Shown in pieces: positions 15,845-24,653 of a stretch of 64,000 bases of DNA. Every line of letters starts with the position of its first letter. Within the stretch, counting starts at the first letter, position 1. The stretch spans positions 470,420-534,419 of the forward strand of contig NZ_JBNDNA010000001.1 of the NCBI RefSeq assembly GCF_049856175.1. Direction: 5' to 3'. This DNA comes from JB111 sp049856175 (GTDB lineage: Bacteria > Actinomycetota > Actinomycetes > Actinomycetales > Actinomycetaceae). The notes beneath the pieces were generated by a model that saw only the letters and a program-made list of their open reading frames with translations, did not search any database and had not been told where the DNA came from. A program made the position numbers and the translations under genes.

Positions 15845-18451
15845 ATGGACACCAAGCTCACCACCCGCTCGCAGGAGGCCGTCGCCTCCGCGCTCCAGCG
15901 CGCCACGACGGCCGGCAATCCGCAGATCGAGCCCAGCCACCTGCTCCGGGCGCTCCTCGACCAGGGCGAGGGCATCGCGATCGCGCTGCTCGACGCCGTC
16001 GGGGCGGACCGCGCCGACCTCGCCCGTCGCACGGACGCGGCGATCGCCGCCCTGCCCGGCGCCTCCGGCGGATCCGTCGCGCAGCCGCAGACCTCGCGCG
16101 CGTTCCTCACCGTCATCGCCGGCGCCACCGAGGAGGCCGGCGCGCTCGGTGACGAGTACGTCTCCACCGAGCACCTCCTGCTCGGCCTGGCCGCGGCGCC
16201 CGGCACGGACGAGATCCTCCGGCACGCGGGCGCCACCCCGGACGCCCTGCGCGCCGCCGTACCGTCCGTGCGCGGCAACCGCCCCGTCACCAGCGCCGAC
16301 CCCGAGAACACGTTCGACGCGCTGGAGAAGTACGGCCATGACCTCACGGCGGCCGCGCGGGAGGGCAAGCTCGACCCCGTCGTCGGGCGCGACGCCGAGA
16401 TCCGCCGCGTCGTCCAGGTGCTGTCCCGGCGCACGAAGAACAACCCGGTCCTCATCGGTGAGCCGGGCGTCGGCAAGACCGCCGTCGTCGAGGGCCTCGC
16501 CCAGCGCATCGTCGACGGCGACGTCCCCGAGTCCCTGCGCGGCAAGACCCTCGTCGCGCTCGACATGGCGGGCATGGTCGCGGGCGCGAAGTACCGCGGC
16601 GAGTTCGAGGAGCGGCTCAAGGCGGTCCTTCAGGAGATCGCGGACTCCGACGGCGAGGTCGTCACGTTCATCGACGAGCTGCACACCGTGGTCGGGGCGG
16701 GCGCGGGCGGCGAATCCTCGATGGACGCCGCCAACATGCTCAAGCCGATGCTCGCCCGCGGGGAGCTGCGCCTCGTCGGCGCCACCACGCTCGACGAGTA
16801 CCGCGAGCACATCGAGAAGGACCCCGCCCTCGAGCGCCGCTTCCAACAGGTCCTCGTCGGCGAGCCCAGCGTCGAGGACACCGTGACGATCCTGCGCGGC
16901 ATCGCCCCGAAGTACGAGGCGCACCACCAGGTGACGATCTCCGACGGCGCGCTCGTCGCCGCGGCCACCCTCTCCGACCGCTACATCACCGGCCGCCGCC
17001 TGCCGGACAAGGCCATCGACCTCGTCGACGAGGCCGCCTCCCGCCTGCGCATGGAGCTCGACTCCTCCCCGGAGGAGGTCGACGTGCTGCGTCGGCAGGT
17101 GGACCGGCTCGGCATGGAGGAGGCCTACCTCGCGGAGAACCTCGACGACGACGACGCCGCCACCGCCGAGCGGCTGGACGCCCTGCGGGCCGAGCTCGCC
17201 GACCGGCGCGAGGAGCTCGACGGCCTGACCGCACGCTGGGAGAACGAGAAGGCCGGGCACAACCGGGTCGGTGACCTGCGCGCCCGCCTCGACGAGCTCA
17301 CCACGAAGGCCGAGCTCGCCGAACGGGAGTCTCGCTACGAGGACGCCGGCCGGCTGCGCTACGGCGAGATCCCCGCGCTCCAGCAGGAGCTGGACGCCGC
17401 CGTCGCGAGCGAGGAGGCCGAGTCCGCCGACGCCGCCGGCTCCGACCCGATGATCGCCGACAAGGTCTCCGCCGAGGAGATCGCCGAGGTCGTCGGCGCG
17501 TGGACCGGGATCCCGGTCGGACGACTGCTCCAGGGCGAGTCGGAGAAGCTCCTGACGATGGAGGACGAGATCGGTCGGCGCCTCATCGGGCAGACCGCGG
17601 CCGTGCGCGCGGTCTCGGACGCCGTGCGGCGCTCCCGGGCCGGCATCGCGGACCCGGACCGGCCGACGGGCTCGTTCCTGTTCCTCGGTCCCACCGGGGT
17701 CGGCAAGACGGAGCTCGCGAAGTCCCTGGCGGACTTCCTGTTCGACGACGAGCGGGCCATGGTCCGCATCGACATGTCCGAGTACTCGGAGAAGCACTCT
17801 GTGTCCCGCCTGGTCGGGGCCCCGCCCGGGTACGTCGGATACGAGGAGGGTGGCCAGCTGACCGAGGCGGTCCGGCGTCGGCCGTACACGGTGGTGCTCC
17901 TCGACGAGGTCGAGAAGGCGCACCCGGAGGTCTTCGACATCCTCCTGCAGGTGCTCGACGACGGTCGGCTCACCGACGGGCAGGGCCGCACGGTGGACTT
18001 CCGCAACGTCATCCTCGTGCTCACCTCGAACCTGGGCTCGCAGTTCCTCGTCGACGGGTCGGTGGCCGAGAGCGAGCGCCGGGAGAAGGTGATGGAGATC
18101 GTGCGGGCGTCGTTCAAGCCGGAGTTCCTCAACCGGCTCGACGACGTCGTCATGTTCGACGCGCTCGGCCTCGACGAGCTGGGCCACATCGTCGACCTGC
18201 AGATCCAGCGGTTCGCGGAACGGCTCGCCCCGCGGCGCATCACGCTCGAGGTCACCGGCGCGGCGCGCGAGTGGCTCGCGTTCGAGGGCTTCGACCCGGC
18301 CTACGGGGCGCGGCCGCTGCGTCGTCTCGTCCAGCGCGAGATCGGCGACCGGCTCGCCCGGCTGCTGCTCGGGGGCGAAGCTGCGGACGGCGCGCACGTC
18401 GTCGTCGACCGCACCGAGGGTGCCGACTCCCTGGAGGTGCGGACCACCTAG
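15845..18451 (+). CDS. clpB: ATP-dependent disaggregase ClpB
   Basis: Hexameric Hsp100 that extracts polypeptides from aggregates with DnaK. The 868-residue protein has the N domain (1-150), first AAA+ module with Walker A GEPGVGKTA (about 204) and Walker B FIDELHT (about 274), and the coiled-coil M domain (about 400-540, including RRQVDRLGMEEAYL). The second AAA+ module has GPTGVGKTE (about 615) and LLDEVEKAHP (about 684). These M-domain and double-ATPase features distinguish it from ClpA/ClpC. The ATG is preceded by a weak GGGGACCG. HspR control is expected from the HAIR site. Confidence 0.98.
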   Translation: MDTKLTTRSQEAVASALQRATTAGNPQIEPSHLLRALLDQGEGIAIALLDAVGADRADLARRTDAAIAALPGASGGSVAQPQTSRAFLTVIAGATEEAGALGDEYVSTEHLLLGLAAAPGTDEILRHAGATPDALRAAVPSVRGNRPVTSADPENTFDALEKYGHDLTAAAREGKLDPVVGRDAEIRRVVQVLSRRTKNNPVLIGEPGVGKTAVVEGLAQRIVDGDVPESLRGKTLVALDMAGMVAGAKYRGEFEERLKAVLQEIADSDGEVVTFIDELHTVVGAGAGGESSMDAANMLKPMLARGELRLVGATTLDEYREHIEKDPALERRFQQVLVGEPSVEDTVTILRGIAPKYEAHHQVTISDGALVAAATLSDRYITGRRLPDKAIDLVDEAASRLRMELDSSPEEVDVLRRQVDRLGMEEAYLAENLDDDDAATAERLDALRAELADRREELDGLTARWENEKAGHNRVGDLRARLDELTTKAELAERESRYEDAGRLRYGEIPALQQELDAAVASEEAESADAAGSDPMIADKVSAEEIAEVVGAWTGIPVGRLLQGESEKLLTMEDEIGRRLIGQTAAVRAVSDAVRRSRAGIADPDRPTGSFLFLGPTGVGKTELAKSLADFLFDDERAMVRIDMSEYSEKHSVSRLVGAPPGYVGYEEGGQLTEAVRRRPYTVVLLDEVEKAHPEVFDILLQVLDDGRLTDGQGRTVDFRNVILVLTSNLGSQFLVDGSVAESERREKVMEIVRASFKPEFLNRLDDVVMFDALGLDELGHIVDLQIQRFAERLAPRRITLEVTGAAREWLAFEGFDPAYGARPLRRLVQREIGDRLARLLLGGEAADGAHVVVDRTEGADSLEVRTT

Positions 18452-18462
18452 CCCCCTGGTCA

Positions 18463-18572
18463 CCGAGGGTGCGGTGGGGAGCCCCGAGAGTGCGGTGGGG
18501 AGCCACCGAGGGTGCCGTGGGCAACCCACCGACCGCACTCTCGACGAGCCCCGACCGCACTCTGGGCGGAGG
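18463..18572. repeat. repeat C cluster / convergent terminator after clpB
   Basis: Three direct units beginning CCGAG(A/G)GTGC (18463, 18484, 18506) are followed by two inverted units (ACCGCACTCT at about 18532 and 18553). CGAGAGTGCGGT pairs with ACCGCACTCTCG. It lies between convergent clpB and VWA genes and shares its core with the hairpin at 5867-5909. Confidence 0.75.
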
Positions 18573-18575
18573 GGG

Positions 18576-20567
18576 TCAGAGGTCCCAGGGGGAGCGAGCC
18601 TGCACGTACTCCCCGACGACGGCCGCGCCGAGGTCGTCGAGGTCCGGCGCCACCACGCGGCCGCGCGCCCGGCGTGCCATCGCGTCGAGGAACCGGGCGA
18701 GGCCGGGGTCGTCGCCGAGCCGGAAGAACGTGGTCTCGGCGCCGAGCCGCGCCGCGCGGTCGAGCTCGGCGACGGTGAGCCGCAGCGTCTGCGGCGCCGG
18801 CGGGTAGTCGAACCACGACTCGCCGCCGGGCTCGAGGTGGGCGGTGGGCTCGCCGTCGGTGACGACGAGCAGCACGGGCTGCATCGTGGGGTGCTGCCGG
18901 AAGAACCGGGTCGCGAGCATGAGCCCGTGGTGGAGGTTCGTGCCCTGCTCACGGAACGGCGGCAGGGCGGTGAGCTCGGCGAGGTCGACCCGCTGGGCGT
19001 ACCTGCCGAACTGGACGAGCTCGAGCCGGTCGCCGCGGAAGCGCGTGGACAGCAGCTGGTGCAGGGCGAGTGCGGTCCGCTTCATCGGTAGCCACCGCCC
19101 CTCGGCGGCCATGGAGAACGACGTGTCGACGAGGAGAGCCACCGCCGCCTGCGTCCGCGCCTCGGTCTCGGCGATCTCGACGTCGGCGACGTCCAGCCGC
19201 AGCCCCCGGCGCGGGTCGCCGCCCTCGCGTGCGGTGCGCAGGATGGCATTCGTCAGCGAGCGCGTGACGTCCCACGGCTCCGTGTCGCCGAAGGCCCAGG
19301 CCCGGCTCGACCCGGTCTGCTCGCCTGCCGCTCCCGCCTGCCGGGTGTCCCGCGATCCGCTGCGCCCCGACAGCCGACCCGCCGCGTCCTTGAGCAGCGA
19401 CCGGCCGAGCCGCCGCATCGCGCGCGGGGACAGCCGCAGGTCGCCGTCGGAGCCGCGGTGCAGGTAGTCGGAGTCCCGCAGCGCGCGCTCGAGCTCGGCG
19501 AGGGTGCGGGCGGAGACGGCGGCGTCGTCGCCGAGGTGGCGGCCCAGCGCCTCGAGGTCGAGGTCCGAGAGCGGGGACCCCGACGACGCCTGGTCGATCT
19601 GCTCGGCGAGGCGGTCGAGGTCGGCGAGCTCCTGCAGCGCTCCGGTGCCGTCGCCGAGTCCCAGGCCCTCCTCGCCCTCGAACTGCTCGGAGCCGGTCCA
19701 GTCCTCGCCGGGTCGCAGGGCCCGGAGACCGGCGTCGACGCGGGCGAGCTGCTCCATCAGCTGCGGCGAGCCGAACGCCTGCTGGGAGAGCTGCATGAGC
19801 TCCTCGCGCTGCTCCGGCGTCATCGAGCTGAGCATCCGGCGTGCTGCGGCGGAGCGCTTCGCGAGCGTGTCGATGAGCTCGTCGACGTCGCGGGGGTTCT
19901 CCGGGAACTGGTCGCCGTGCTTCGCCATGAAGTCCTCGAAGTCTCCAGCGGTGTCCTCGCCGCGGGCGTGCTTCTCGAGCAGGTCGCCGAGGTCGGAGAG
20001 CATCTCGGCGACGGCCCGCCGATCCTCCTCGGTGGCGCCCTCGAGCGCCTGCTTCATGCCGGCGAACCGCTGCTCGAGCACCTCGCGGCCGAGCAGGTCC
20101 TTGATCTGGTCGTACGTCTGGCGCGCCTCGTCGGACGCCCAGTCGTAGGTGGCGAGCTCGCTGACCGCTGCGGCCGTCGACCCCGGGAGGTTCTGGATGA
20201 CCATCTCGCGGAACGTGCGGTCGGTATCGTCCATGGCGACGTCGCGCGCGAGCTGGCCGCGCTCGGCGAGCACGGCCGAGTCGAGCAGGGCCCTGACCTC
20301 CTGCAGCGTGCCGTCGAGCCGGTGCCGGCCGAGCAGGTCGCGGCGGCGCTGCTGGACCCGGCCGGCGAGGTCGTCGAGGCCCTGGGCGCCGCGGCTGCCG
20401 CGCCGCAGGAGCTCGCGGAGGGCCTGGTCGGGGCTGTAGCCGGACATGACGTCGTCGGCGATCTCGTCGAGCGCGGCCCCGAGGTCGATCGGCGGCGCTA
20501 GCGGGTCGGGACCGCCGGCGTAGCGGCCGTACCGCGCGGGGCGCGGTGATCGGGGCTGCGGGGTCAT
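18576..20567 (-). CDS. VWA domain-containing protein
   Basis: A 663-residue protein with a long helical, charged N-terminal region and a C-terminal von Willebrand A domain. The MIDAS motif is DTSFSM (about residue 479), with a later VTDGEP. It follows the AAA+ gene with a 13-nt gap in the same orientation. Pairs of a MoxR/ChlI-like AAA+ ATPase and a VWA protein commonly act together as metal-insertion or chaperone-like complexes. No cobalamin or bacteriochlorophyll genes are near, so chelatase activity is not implied. The MIDAS residues look intact. Client is unknown. Confidence 0.9.
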   Translation of the reverse strand: MTPQPRSPRPARYGRYAGGPDPLAPPIDLGAALDEIADDVMSGYSPDQALRELLRRGSRGAQGLDDLAGRVQQRRRDLLGRHRLDGTLQEVRALLDSAVLAERGQLARDVAMDDTDRTFREMVIQNLPGSTAAAVSELATYDWASDEARQTYDQIKDLLGREVLEQRFAGMKQALEGATEEDRRAVAEMLSDLGDLLEKHARGEDTAGDFEDFMAKHGDQFPENPRDVDELIDTLAKRSAAARRMLSSMTPEQREELMQLSQQAFGSPQLMEQLARVDAGLRALRPGEDWTGSEQFEGEEGLGLGDGTGALQELADLDRLAEQIDQASSGSPLSDLDLEALGRHLGDDAAVSARTLAELERALRDSDYLHRGSDGDLRLSPRAMRRLGRSLLKDAAGRLSGRSGSRDTRQAGAAGEQTGSSRAWAFGDTEPWDVTRSLTNAILRTAREGGDPRRGLRLDVADVEIAETEARTQAAVALLVDTSFSMAAEGRWLPMKRTALALHQLLSTRFRGDRLELVQFGRYAQRVDLAELTALPPFREQGTNLHHGLMLATRFFRQHPTMQPVLLVVTDGEPTAHLEPGGESWFDYPPAPQTLRLTVAELDRAARLGAETTFFRLGDDPGLARFLDAMARRARGRVVAPDLDDLGAAVVGEYVQARSPWDL

Positions 20568-20580
20568 GTCGTCGCTCCGG

Positions 20581-22014
20581 TCATCCGTAGACGGTCTCGC
20601 CGTCGCCGGTCTCCTTCGAGATCCGGCGGGCGAGGAAGAGGCCCTCGAGCGCGAGCTCGATCGCGGAGGCGCGCGAGCCGTCGTCGTGGGCGTCGAGCCG
20701 CTGGGCGATCAGGTCGTACACGGACGGGTCCGCCCCGTCCTCGCCGGCACTCGAGGCCGCCACCGACCCGCCCGTGTACCCCGGCAGCGAGGCGAGGAAG
20801 TCGGCGGCGGTCACCTGCTCGCCCGTGGTGACGACCTCGTCGGCGGCCTCGATCGCCGCGACCAACGGTCCCAGGTCGATGCCCGCGAGGTGGGCGCGCA
20901 CCGTCTCCGCCGTGGCGGTGCGCAGGACGTGCTCGAGGAGCTCGGCCTCGCGGCCCTCCTCGCCGACCTCGAACTCGACCTTGCCGCCGAGGACGTCGAC
21001 GGCGGTGCGGACGTCGACGACGCGCGCGACCGCCCGCTCCTCCCCGCGCACGGTGGCGCGGTGCAGGGCGGCGGCCGCCACCGTCTCGGCGCCGGCGATC
21101 GCGAACCGCGCCGAGACGCCGGAGGACTGGTCGACGGCGGCGGAGTCGCGCAGGTTCCGCGCGAACCGGGCGAGGATCTCGAGGACGGCCGGCGGCACGT
21201 CGGCTCCGAGGTGCGCCTCCTGGGTGATGATGGCGATCTCGTCGTCGAGCTCGATCGGGTAGTGCGTGCGGATCTCGGCGCCGAAACGGTCCTTGAGCGG
21301 GGTGATGATCCGGCCGCGGTTCGTGTAGTCCTCGGGGTTCGCCGTGGCGACGACGAGGACGTCCAGCGGGAGCCGGAGCACGTAGCCACGGATCTGGACG
21401 TCTCGTTCCTCCATCACGTTGAGCAGCGACACCTGGATGCGTTCAGCCAGGTCGGGGAGCTCGTTGATGGCGACGATGCCGCGGTGCGAGCGCGGGACCA
21501 GCCCGTAGTGGATGGTCTCCGGGTCGCCGAGCCGCCGGCCCTCGGCCACGCGCATCGGGTCGACGTCGCCGATGAGGTCCGCGACCGAGGTGTCAGGTGT
21601 CGCGAGCTTCTCGACGTACCGCTCGTCGCGGTGCCGCCAGAGCACCGGCAGGTCGTCGCCGAGCTCCGCTGCCCGGGCGCGCGAGGCGTCGGTGATCGGG
21701 GCGAACGGGTGCTCGCCGAGCTCGGAGCCCTCGATGACCGGGGTCCACTCGTCGAGGAGCCCGGCGAGCGTGCGTAGCAGCCGGGTCTTGCCCTGGCCGC
21801 GCTCGCCGAGCAGCGCGATGTCGTGCCCCGCGAGCAGGGCGCGCTCGACCTGCGGGAGCACGGTCCGGGAGAACCCGTGCAGGCCGGGCCAGGGGTTCTC
21901 GCCGGCGGCGAGCGCGGCGACGAGGTTCTCGCGGATCTCCGTGCGCAGCGTGCGGAAGGTGTGGTCGGAGGAGCGGAGCTCCCCCACGGTGCTGATGTCC
22001 GGGCGATCGCTCAC
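20581..22014 (-). CDS. MoxR/ChlI-like AAA+ ATPase
   Basis: A 477-residue AAA+ protein with Walker A GERGQGKTR (about residue 69). The Walker B region is GIVAINELPDL, with Asn-Glu in place of the usual Asp-Glu. Sensor-1 lies in VVATANPEDYTNRG and the arginine-finger region in TPLKDRFGAEIRTHY. It probably powers remodelling of a substrate presented by the downstream VWA protein. GTG 22014 is preceded by TACGTT at leaderless spacing. It is sometimes annotated as a magnesium chelatase subunit, but genomic context gives no support for that reaction. Confidence 0.9.
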   Translation of the reverse strand: MSDRPDISTVGELRSSDHTFRTLRTEIRENLVAALAAGENPWPGLHGFSRTVLPQVERALLAGHDIALLGERGQGKTRLLRTLAGLLDEWTPVIEGSELGEHPFAPITDASRARAAELGDDLPVLWRHRDERYVEKLATPDTSVADLIGDVDPMRVAEGRRLGDPETIHYGLVPRSHRGIVAINELPDLAERIQVSLLNVMEERDVQIRGYVLRLPLDVLVVATANPEDYTNRGRIITPLKDRFGAEIRTHYPIELDDEIAIITQEAHLGADVPPAVLEILARFARNLRDSAAVDQSSGVSARFAIAGAETVAAAALHRATVRGEERAVARVVDVRTAVDVLGGKVEFEVGEEGREAELLEHVLRTATAETVRAHLAGIDLGPLVAAIEAADEVVTTGEQVTAADFLASLPGYTGGSVAASSAGEDGADPSVYDLIAQRLDAHDDGSRASAIELALEGLFLARRISKETGDGETVYG

Positions 22015-22020
22015 GCCTCC

Positions 22021-22026
22021 AACGTA
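22021..22026 (-). promoter_or_regulatory. leaderless -10 element (TACGTT) for AAA+/VWA operon
   Basis: TACGTT on the minus strand ends 6 nt before the GTG start of the AAA+ gene. Confidence 0.55.
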
Positions 22027-22156
22027 CGTCGTGCCCGGCGTCGGCGGACAGTGCGTCGTTCCGTCTCCTCTCCTCCGAGATGCCCGACGGCGAACGGCTT
22101 GTCGTCCCGGCCGTTCCCCGCCCCGGTGCCGGACGGCCCGGTGGCAAGGACGTGCC

Positions 22157-22162
22157 TAGGCT
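22157..22162 (+). promoter_or_regulatory. -10 element (TAGGCT) for phosphomutase-like gene
   Basis: TAGGCT ends 7 nt before the ATG. GGAGG also sits in that gap, so the transcript could be leaderless or initiated slightly upstream. Confidence 0.5.
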
Positions 22163-22169
22163 GGAGGCG

Positions 22170-22814
22170 ATGACCGAGGAGAAGGCAGCCCCGCCCACGC
22201 TGGTCCTGCTGGTGCGGCACGGCACGACGCCGACCACCGGACGTGTCATGCCCGGACGTGCACCCGGTCTGAATCTGTCCGAGCGGGGCCGCGACCAGGC
22301 GGAACATGTCGCGGAACGGCTCGCAGCGGCGTCGCCGTCGACGATCCTCTCCTCCCCGCTCGAGCGCGCGCGGGAGACCGCGGAGCCCCTGGCCCGCCGC
22401 ACGGGTCTGTCGGTCGTGGAGGAGCCGGGGCTGCTCGAGTCCGACGTCGGCGACTGGACCGGAGAGCCGCTCGCCGACCTCGCGCGGTTGCCCGAGTGGC
22501 GCACGGTGCAGGAGCGTCCCGCCGAGTTCCGCTTCCCCGGCGGGGAGAGCCTGGTCGAGATGCAGGAGCGGATGGCGGCCACGCTCGACCGGATCCGGGC
22601 GGAGCACCGGGGGTCGACGGTCGTGTGCTTCTCGCACGCCGACCCGATCAAGGCGGCGCTGTCCTACGCGTTCGACCTGTCCCTCGACCGGTTCCAGCGC
22701 CTCACCGTCGCCCCGTGCTCCGTCTCCGCGATCGCGTACCCGCAGGCGGGCGACCCGGTGGTCCTCACCGTCAACTCCACGCTCGAGTCGCTCGGCGACC
22801 TGCGGATCTCCTGA
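22170..22814 (+). CDS. histidine phosphatase, MSMEG_4193-like
   Basis: A 214-residue histidine phosphatase/phosphoglycerate mutase superfamily enzyme. The catalytic motif is LVRHGTT (about residue 16), the second arginine region SSPLERARETAEPL, and the second histidine CFSHADPIKAAL. Its partner gene immediately downstream is SCO1664-like, the standard pairing for the MSMEG_4193 family of putative phosphomutases. ATG 22170 was chosen over an upstream in-frame ATG because of the promoter position. The true substrate is unknown. In many actinobacteria this pair lies by mshC, which is not seen here. Confidence 0.87.
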   Translation: MTEEKAAPPTLVLLVRHGTTPTTGRVMPGRAPGLNLSERGRDQAEHVAERLAAASPSTILSSPLERARETAEPLARRTGLSVVEEPGLLESDVGDWTGEPLADLARLPEWRTVQERPAEFRFPGGESLVEMQERMAATLDRIRAEHRGSTVVCFSHADPIKAALSYAFDLSLDRFQRLTVAPCSVSAIAYPQAGDPVVLTVNSTLESLGDLRIS

Positions 22815-22824
22815 GGGCGTCCCG

Positions 22825-23667
22825 GTGGACGCGGAGCGTGCGGTGGGCGGCCCGGCGGGGGAGCACGCGAGGGCCGGCGAGGAGGCGCAGGGTGGCGCGC
22901 CGCGAACCGCGGACCTGACCGGATCACCCGGAGCGGCCGCCGCGACCGACCCGTGCGGTGCCACCGACCCGTCCGGTACCACCGACCTGCTCCTGCACGG
23001 CGACATCACGGTGATCGGGCGGCTCGCGGACTCCAGCAACGAGACCTTTCTCGTCGAGGTCTCCGGGGAGGGCGACCTGACGTGGGCGATCTACAAGCCC
23101 GAGCTCGGCGAGGCGCCGCTGCGCGACTTCCCGCCCGGTCTCTACCGCCGCGAGCGCGCCGCGTACCTGCTCAGCGAGTCGCTCGGCTGGCACCTGGTCC
23201 CGACCACCGTGCTCCGTGAGGAGGTGCCGTTCGGCGTCGGCTCGCTCCAGAGGTTCGTCGAGCACGACCGGTCCGCCCACTACTTCACCCTCGTCGATGA
23301 CGCGCCCGAGACCCACGACGACCTGCGGCGGATCGCCGTGTTCGACGTGCTGACCAACAACACCGACCGGAAGTCGGGCCACGTCCTGCGCGGCGAGGAC
23401 GGCCGCGTCTGGGGCATCGACCACGGGCTCTGCTTCTCGGCCCGGCCGAAGCTGCGCACCGTCATCTGGGACTTCGCCGACGAGCGCATCGACGCCGACC
23501 TGCTCGCCGCCGTCGCCCCCGTCGTCACCGAGGTCGACGACGAGATCGCCGCGCTCCTCGACGACGACGAGGTGGACGCTCTTCGTCGTCGGGCGCTACG
23601 GCTGGTCACCGAGGGCCGGCTGCCGGTGGACCTCACCGGGATGGCCTTCCCCTGGCCGCTCGTGTAG
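22825..23667 (+). CDS. SCO1664 family kinase-like protein
   Basis: About 280 residues with a PI3/PI4-kinase-like fold. Features are GDITVIGRLADSSNETFLVE, the lysine-containing TWAIYKPELGEAPLRDFP, and the catalytic-loop-like IAVFDVLTNNTDRKSGHVL and WGIDHGLCFS. It begins 10 nt after the phosphatase stop and is surely co-transcribed. GTG 22825 is the likely start; a less conserved Ala/Gly/Thr-rich stretch precedes the conserved part, so a later start is possible. Function in the pair is unknown. Confidence 0.85.
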   Translation: MDAERAVGGPAGEHARAGEEAQGGAPRTADLTGSPGAAAATDPCGATDPSGTTDLLLHGDITVIGRLADSSNETFLVEVSGEGDLTWAIYKPELGEAPLRDFPPGLYRRERAAYLLSESLGWHLVPTTVLREEVPFGVGSLQRFVEHDRSAHYFTLVDDAPETHDDLRRIAVFDVLTNNTDRKSGHVLRGEDGRVWGIDHGLCFSARPKLRTVIWDFADERIDADLLAAVAPVVTEVDDEIAALLDDDEVDALRRRALRLVTEGRLPVDLTGMAFPWPLV

Positions 23668-23680
23668 CGGTCGGCCGCCC

Positions 23681-23786
23681 GGTCCGAACCGCGCCAACGG
23701 GTTCGAACCGCGCCGACCGGTCCGAACCGCGCCGCCCGTGCCGCCCGTCCCGACGGTGACCTCCCGTCCCGAAGGTGACCTCCCGG
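23681..23786. repeat. 19-bp tandem repeats after SCO1664-like gene
   Basis: Copies of GGTCCGAACCGCGCC start at 23681, 23700 and 23719. A related 19-bp series (CCCGACGGTGACCT, CCCGAAGGTGACCT) follows. The array starts 13 nt after the stop codon and fills most of the intergenic gap. Confidence 0.85.
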
Positions 23787-23834
23787 CGCGAGGGTGCCGC
23801 TCCGGCGTCGGGCGGTCCGTGACACCCTGGAGGC

Positions 23835-24653
23835 GTGGCCACCTACCCCGCACTCGACCGGTTCGACTTCGACGTGGCGCTGCTCGTCGCCACGCACGAG
23901 GACGGCGTGGTCTCGTCCGACGGCGACGTCGAGCGGGTCCTGCCGTGGAAGTCGACGACCAAGCTGCTGACGGCCACGGCCACCCTCGTGGCCGTCGAGG
24001 CCGGGCACCTCACCCTCGACGAGTCCGCCGGCCCCGAGGGCTCGACGGTCCGTCACCTGCTCGCGCACGCCTCGGGCCTCCCGATGGACGCCGGGGGCCC
24101 GAGCCAGGCGCCCGGGAAGCGCCGCGTGTACTCCAACCTCGGGTTCGAGACGCTCGGCGAGCTCGTCGGGAGCCGCGTGGGCGCACCGATCAACGAGTGG
24201 GTCCGCGCGCAGGTGGTCGAGCCGCTCGGTCTGACGTCCGTGGTGACCGAGGGCAGCTGCGCGCACGGCTACTCAGGCTCGACCGCCGACCTCCTCACCT
24301 ACGGGTTCGAGCTGCTGGACCCGGCGCTGATCTCGGCCGAGCTTCATGCCGAGGCCACCGCGACCGTCTTCCCCGGGCTGTCCGGGGTGCTGCCCGGCTT
24401 CGGGCGGCAGGCGCACAACGACTGGGGGCTCGGGTTCGAGGTCCGCTCCGACAAGGACCCCCACTGGACGGGGCCGGGCGTGGCCCCGACGACGTTCGGC
24501 CACTTCGGCCAGTCCGGCTCGTTCCTGTGGGCGGACCCGACCCGCGGCGCGGCGGCGGCGTTCCTCGGCGCGAAGCGGTTCGACACCGAGGTCCACGGCG
24601 TGATCTGGCCCGAGCTCAACGAGCAGGTCGTGGCGGCGCTCGACGCGCGCTAG
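23835..24653 (+). CDS. serine beta-lactamase-like hydrolase (class C fold)
   Basis: A 272-residue member of the serine beta-lactamase/esterase family. The SxxK motif is STTK (about residue 39-42), the YxN motif is YSN (about 102), and a C-terminal HFGQSG takes the place of the KTG/HTG box. No signal peptide is apparent, so it is probably a cytosolic esterase or peptidase rather than an antibiotic-resistance enzyme. GTG 23835 is preceded by GGAGG and by CACCCT at leaderless-like spacing. Confidence 0.87.
   Translation: MATYPALDRFDFDVALLVATHEDGVVSSDGDVERVLPWKSTTKLLTATATLVAVEAGHLTLDESAGPEGSTVRHLLAHASGLPMDAGGPSQAPGKRRVYSNLGFETLGELVGSRVGAPINEWVRAQVVEPLGLTSVVTEGSCAHGYSGSTADLLTYGFELLDPALISAELHAEATATVFPGLSGVLPGFGRQAHNDWGLGFEVRSDKDPHWTGPGVAPTTFGHFGQSGSFLWADPTRGAAAAFLGAKRFDTEVHGVIWPELNEQVVAALDAR

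Noticed and set aside
15302..18952. 1216-codon minus-strand frame across clpB
   Set aside because: It is an antisense shadow of clpB caused by GC-rich third codon positions; clpB motifs are unmistakable on the plus strand and the minus translation is Arg/Asp low complexity.
20581..22014. Magnesium or cobalt chelatase subunit
   Set aside because: The ATPase fold matches, but no tetrapyrrole or cobalamin genes are nearby and the Walker B is Asn-Glu; general AAA+/VWA role preferred.
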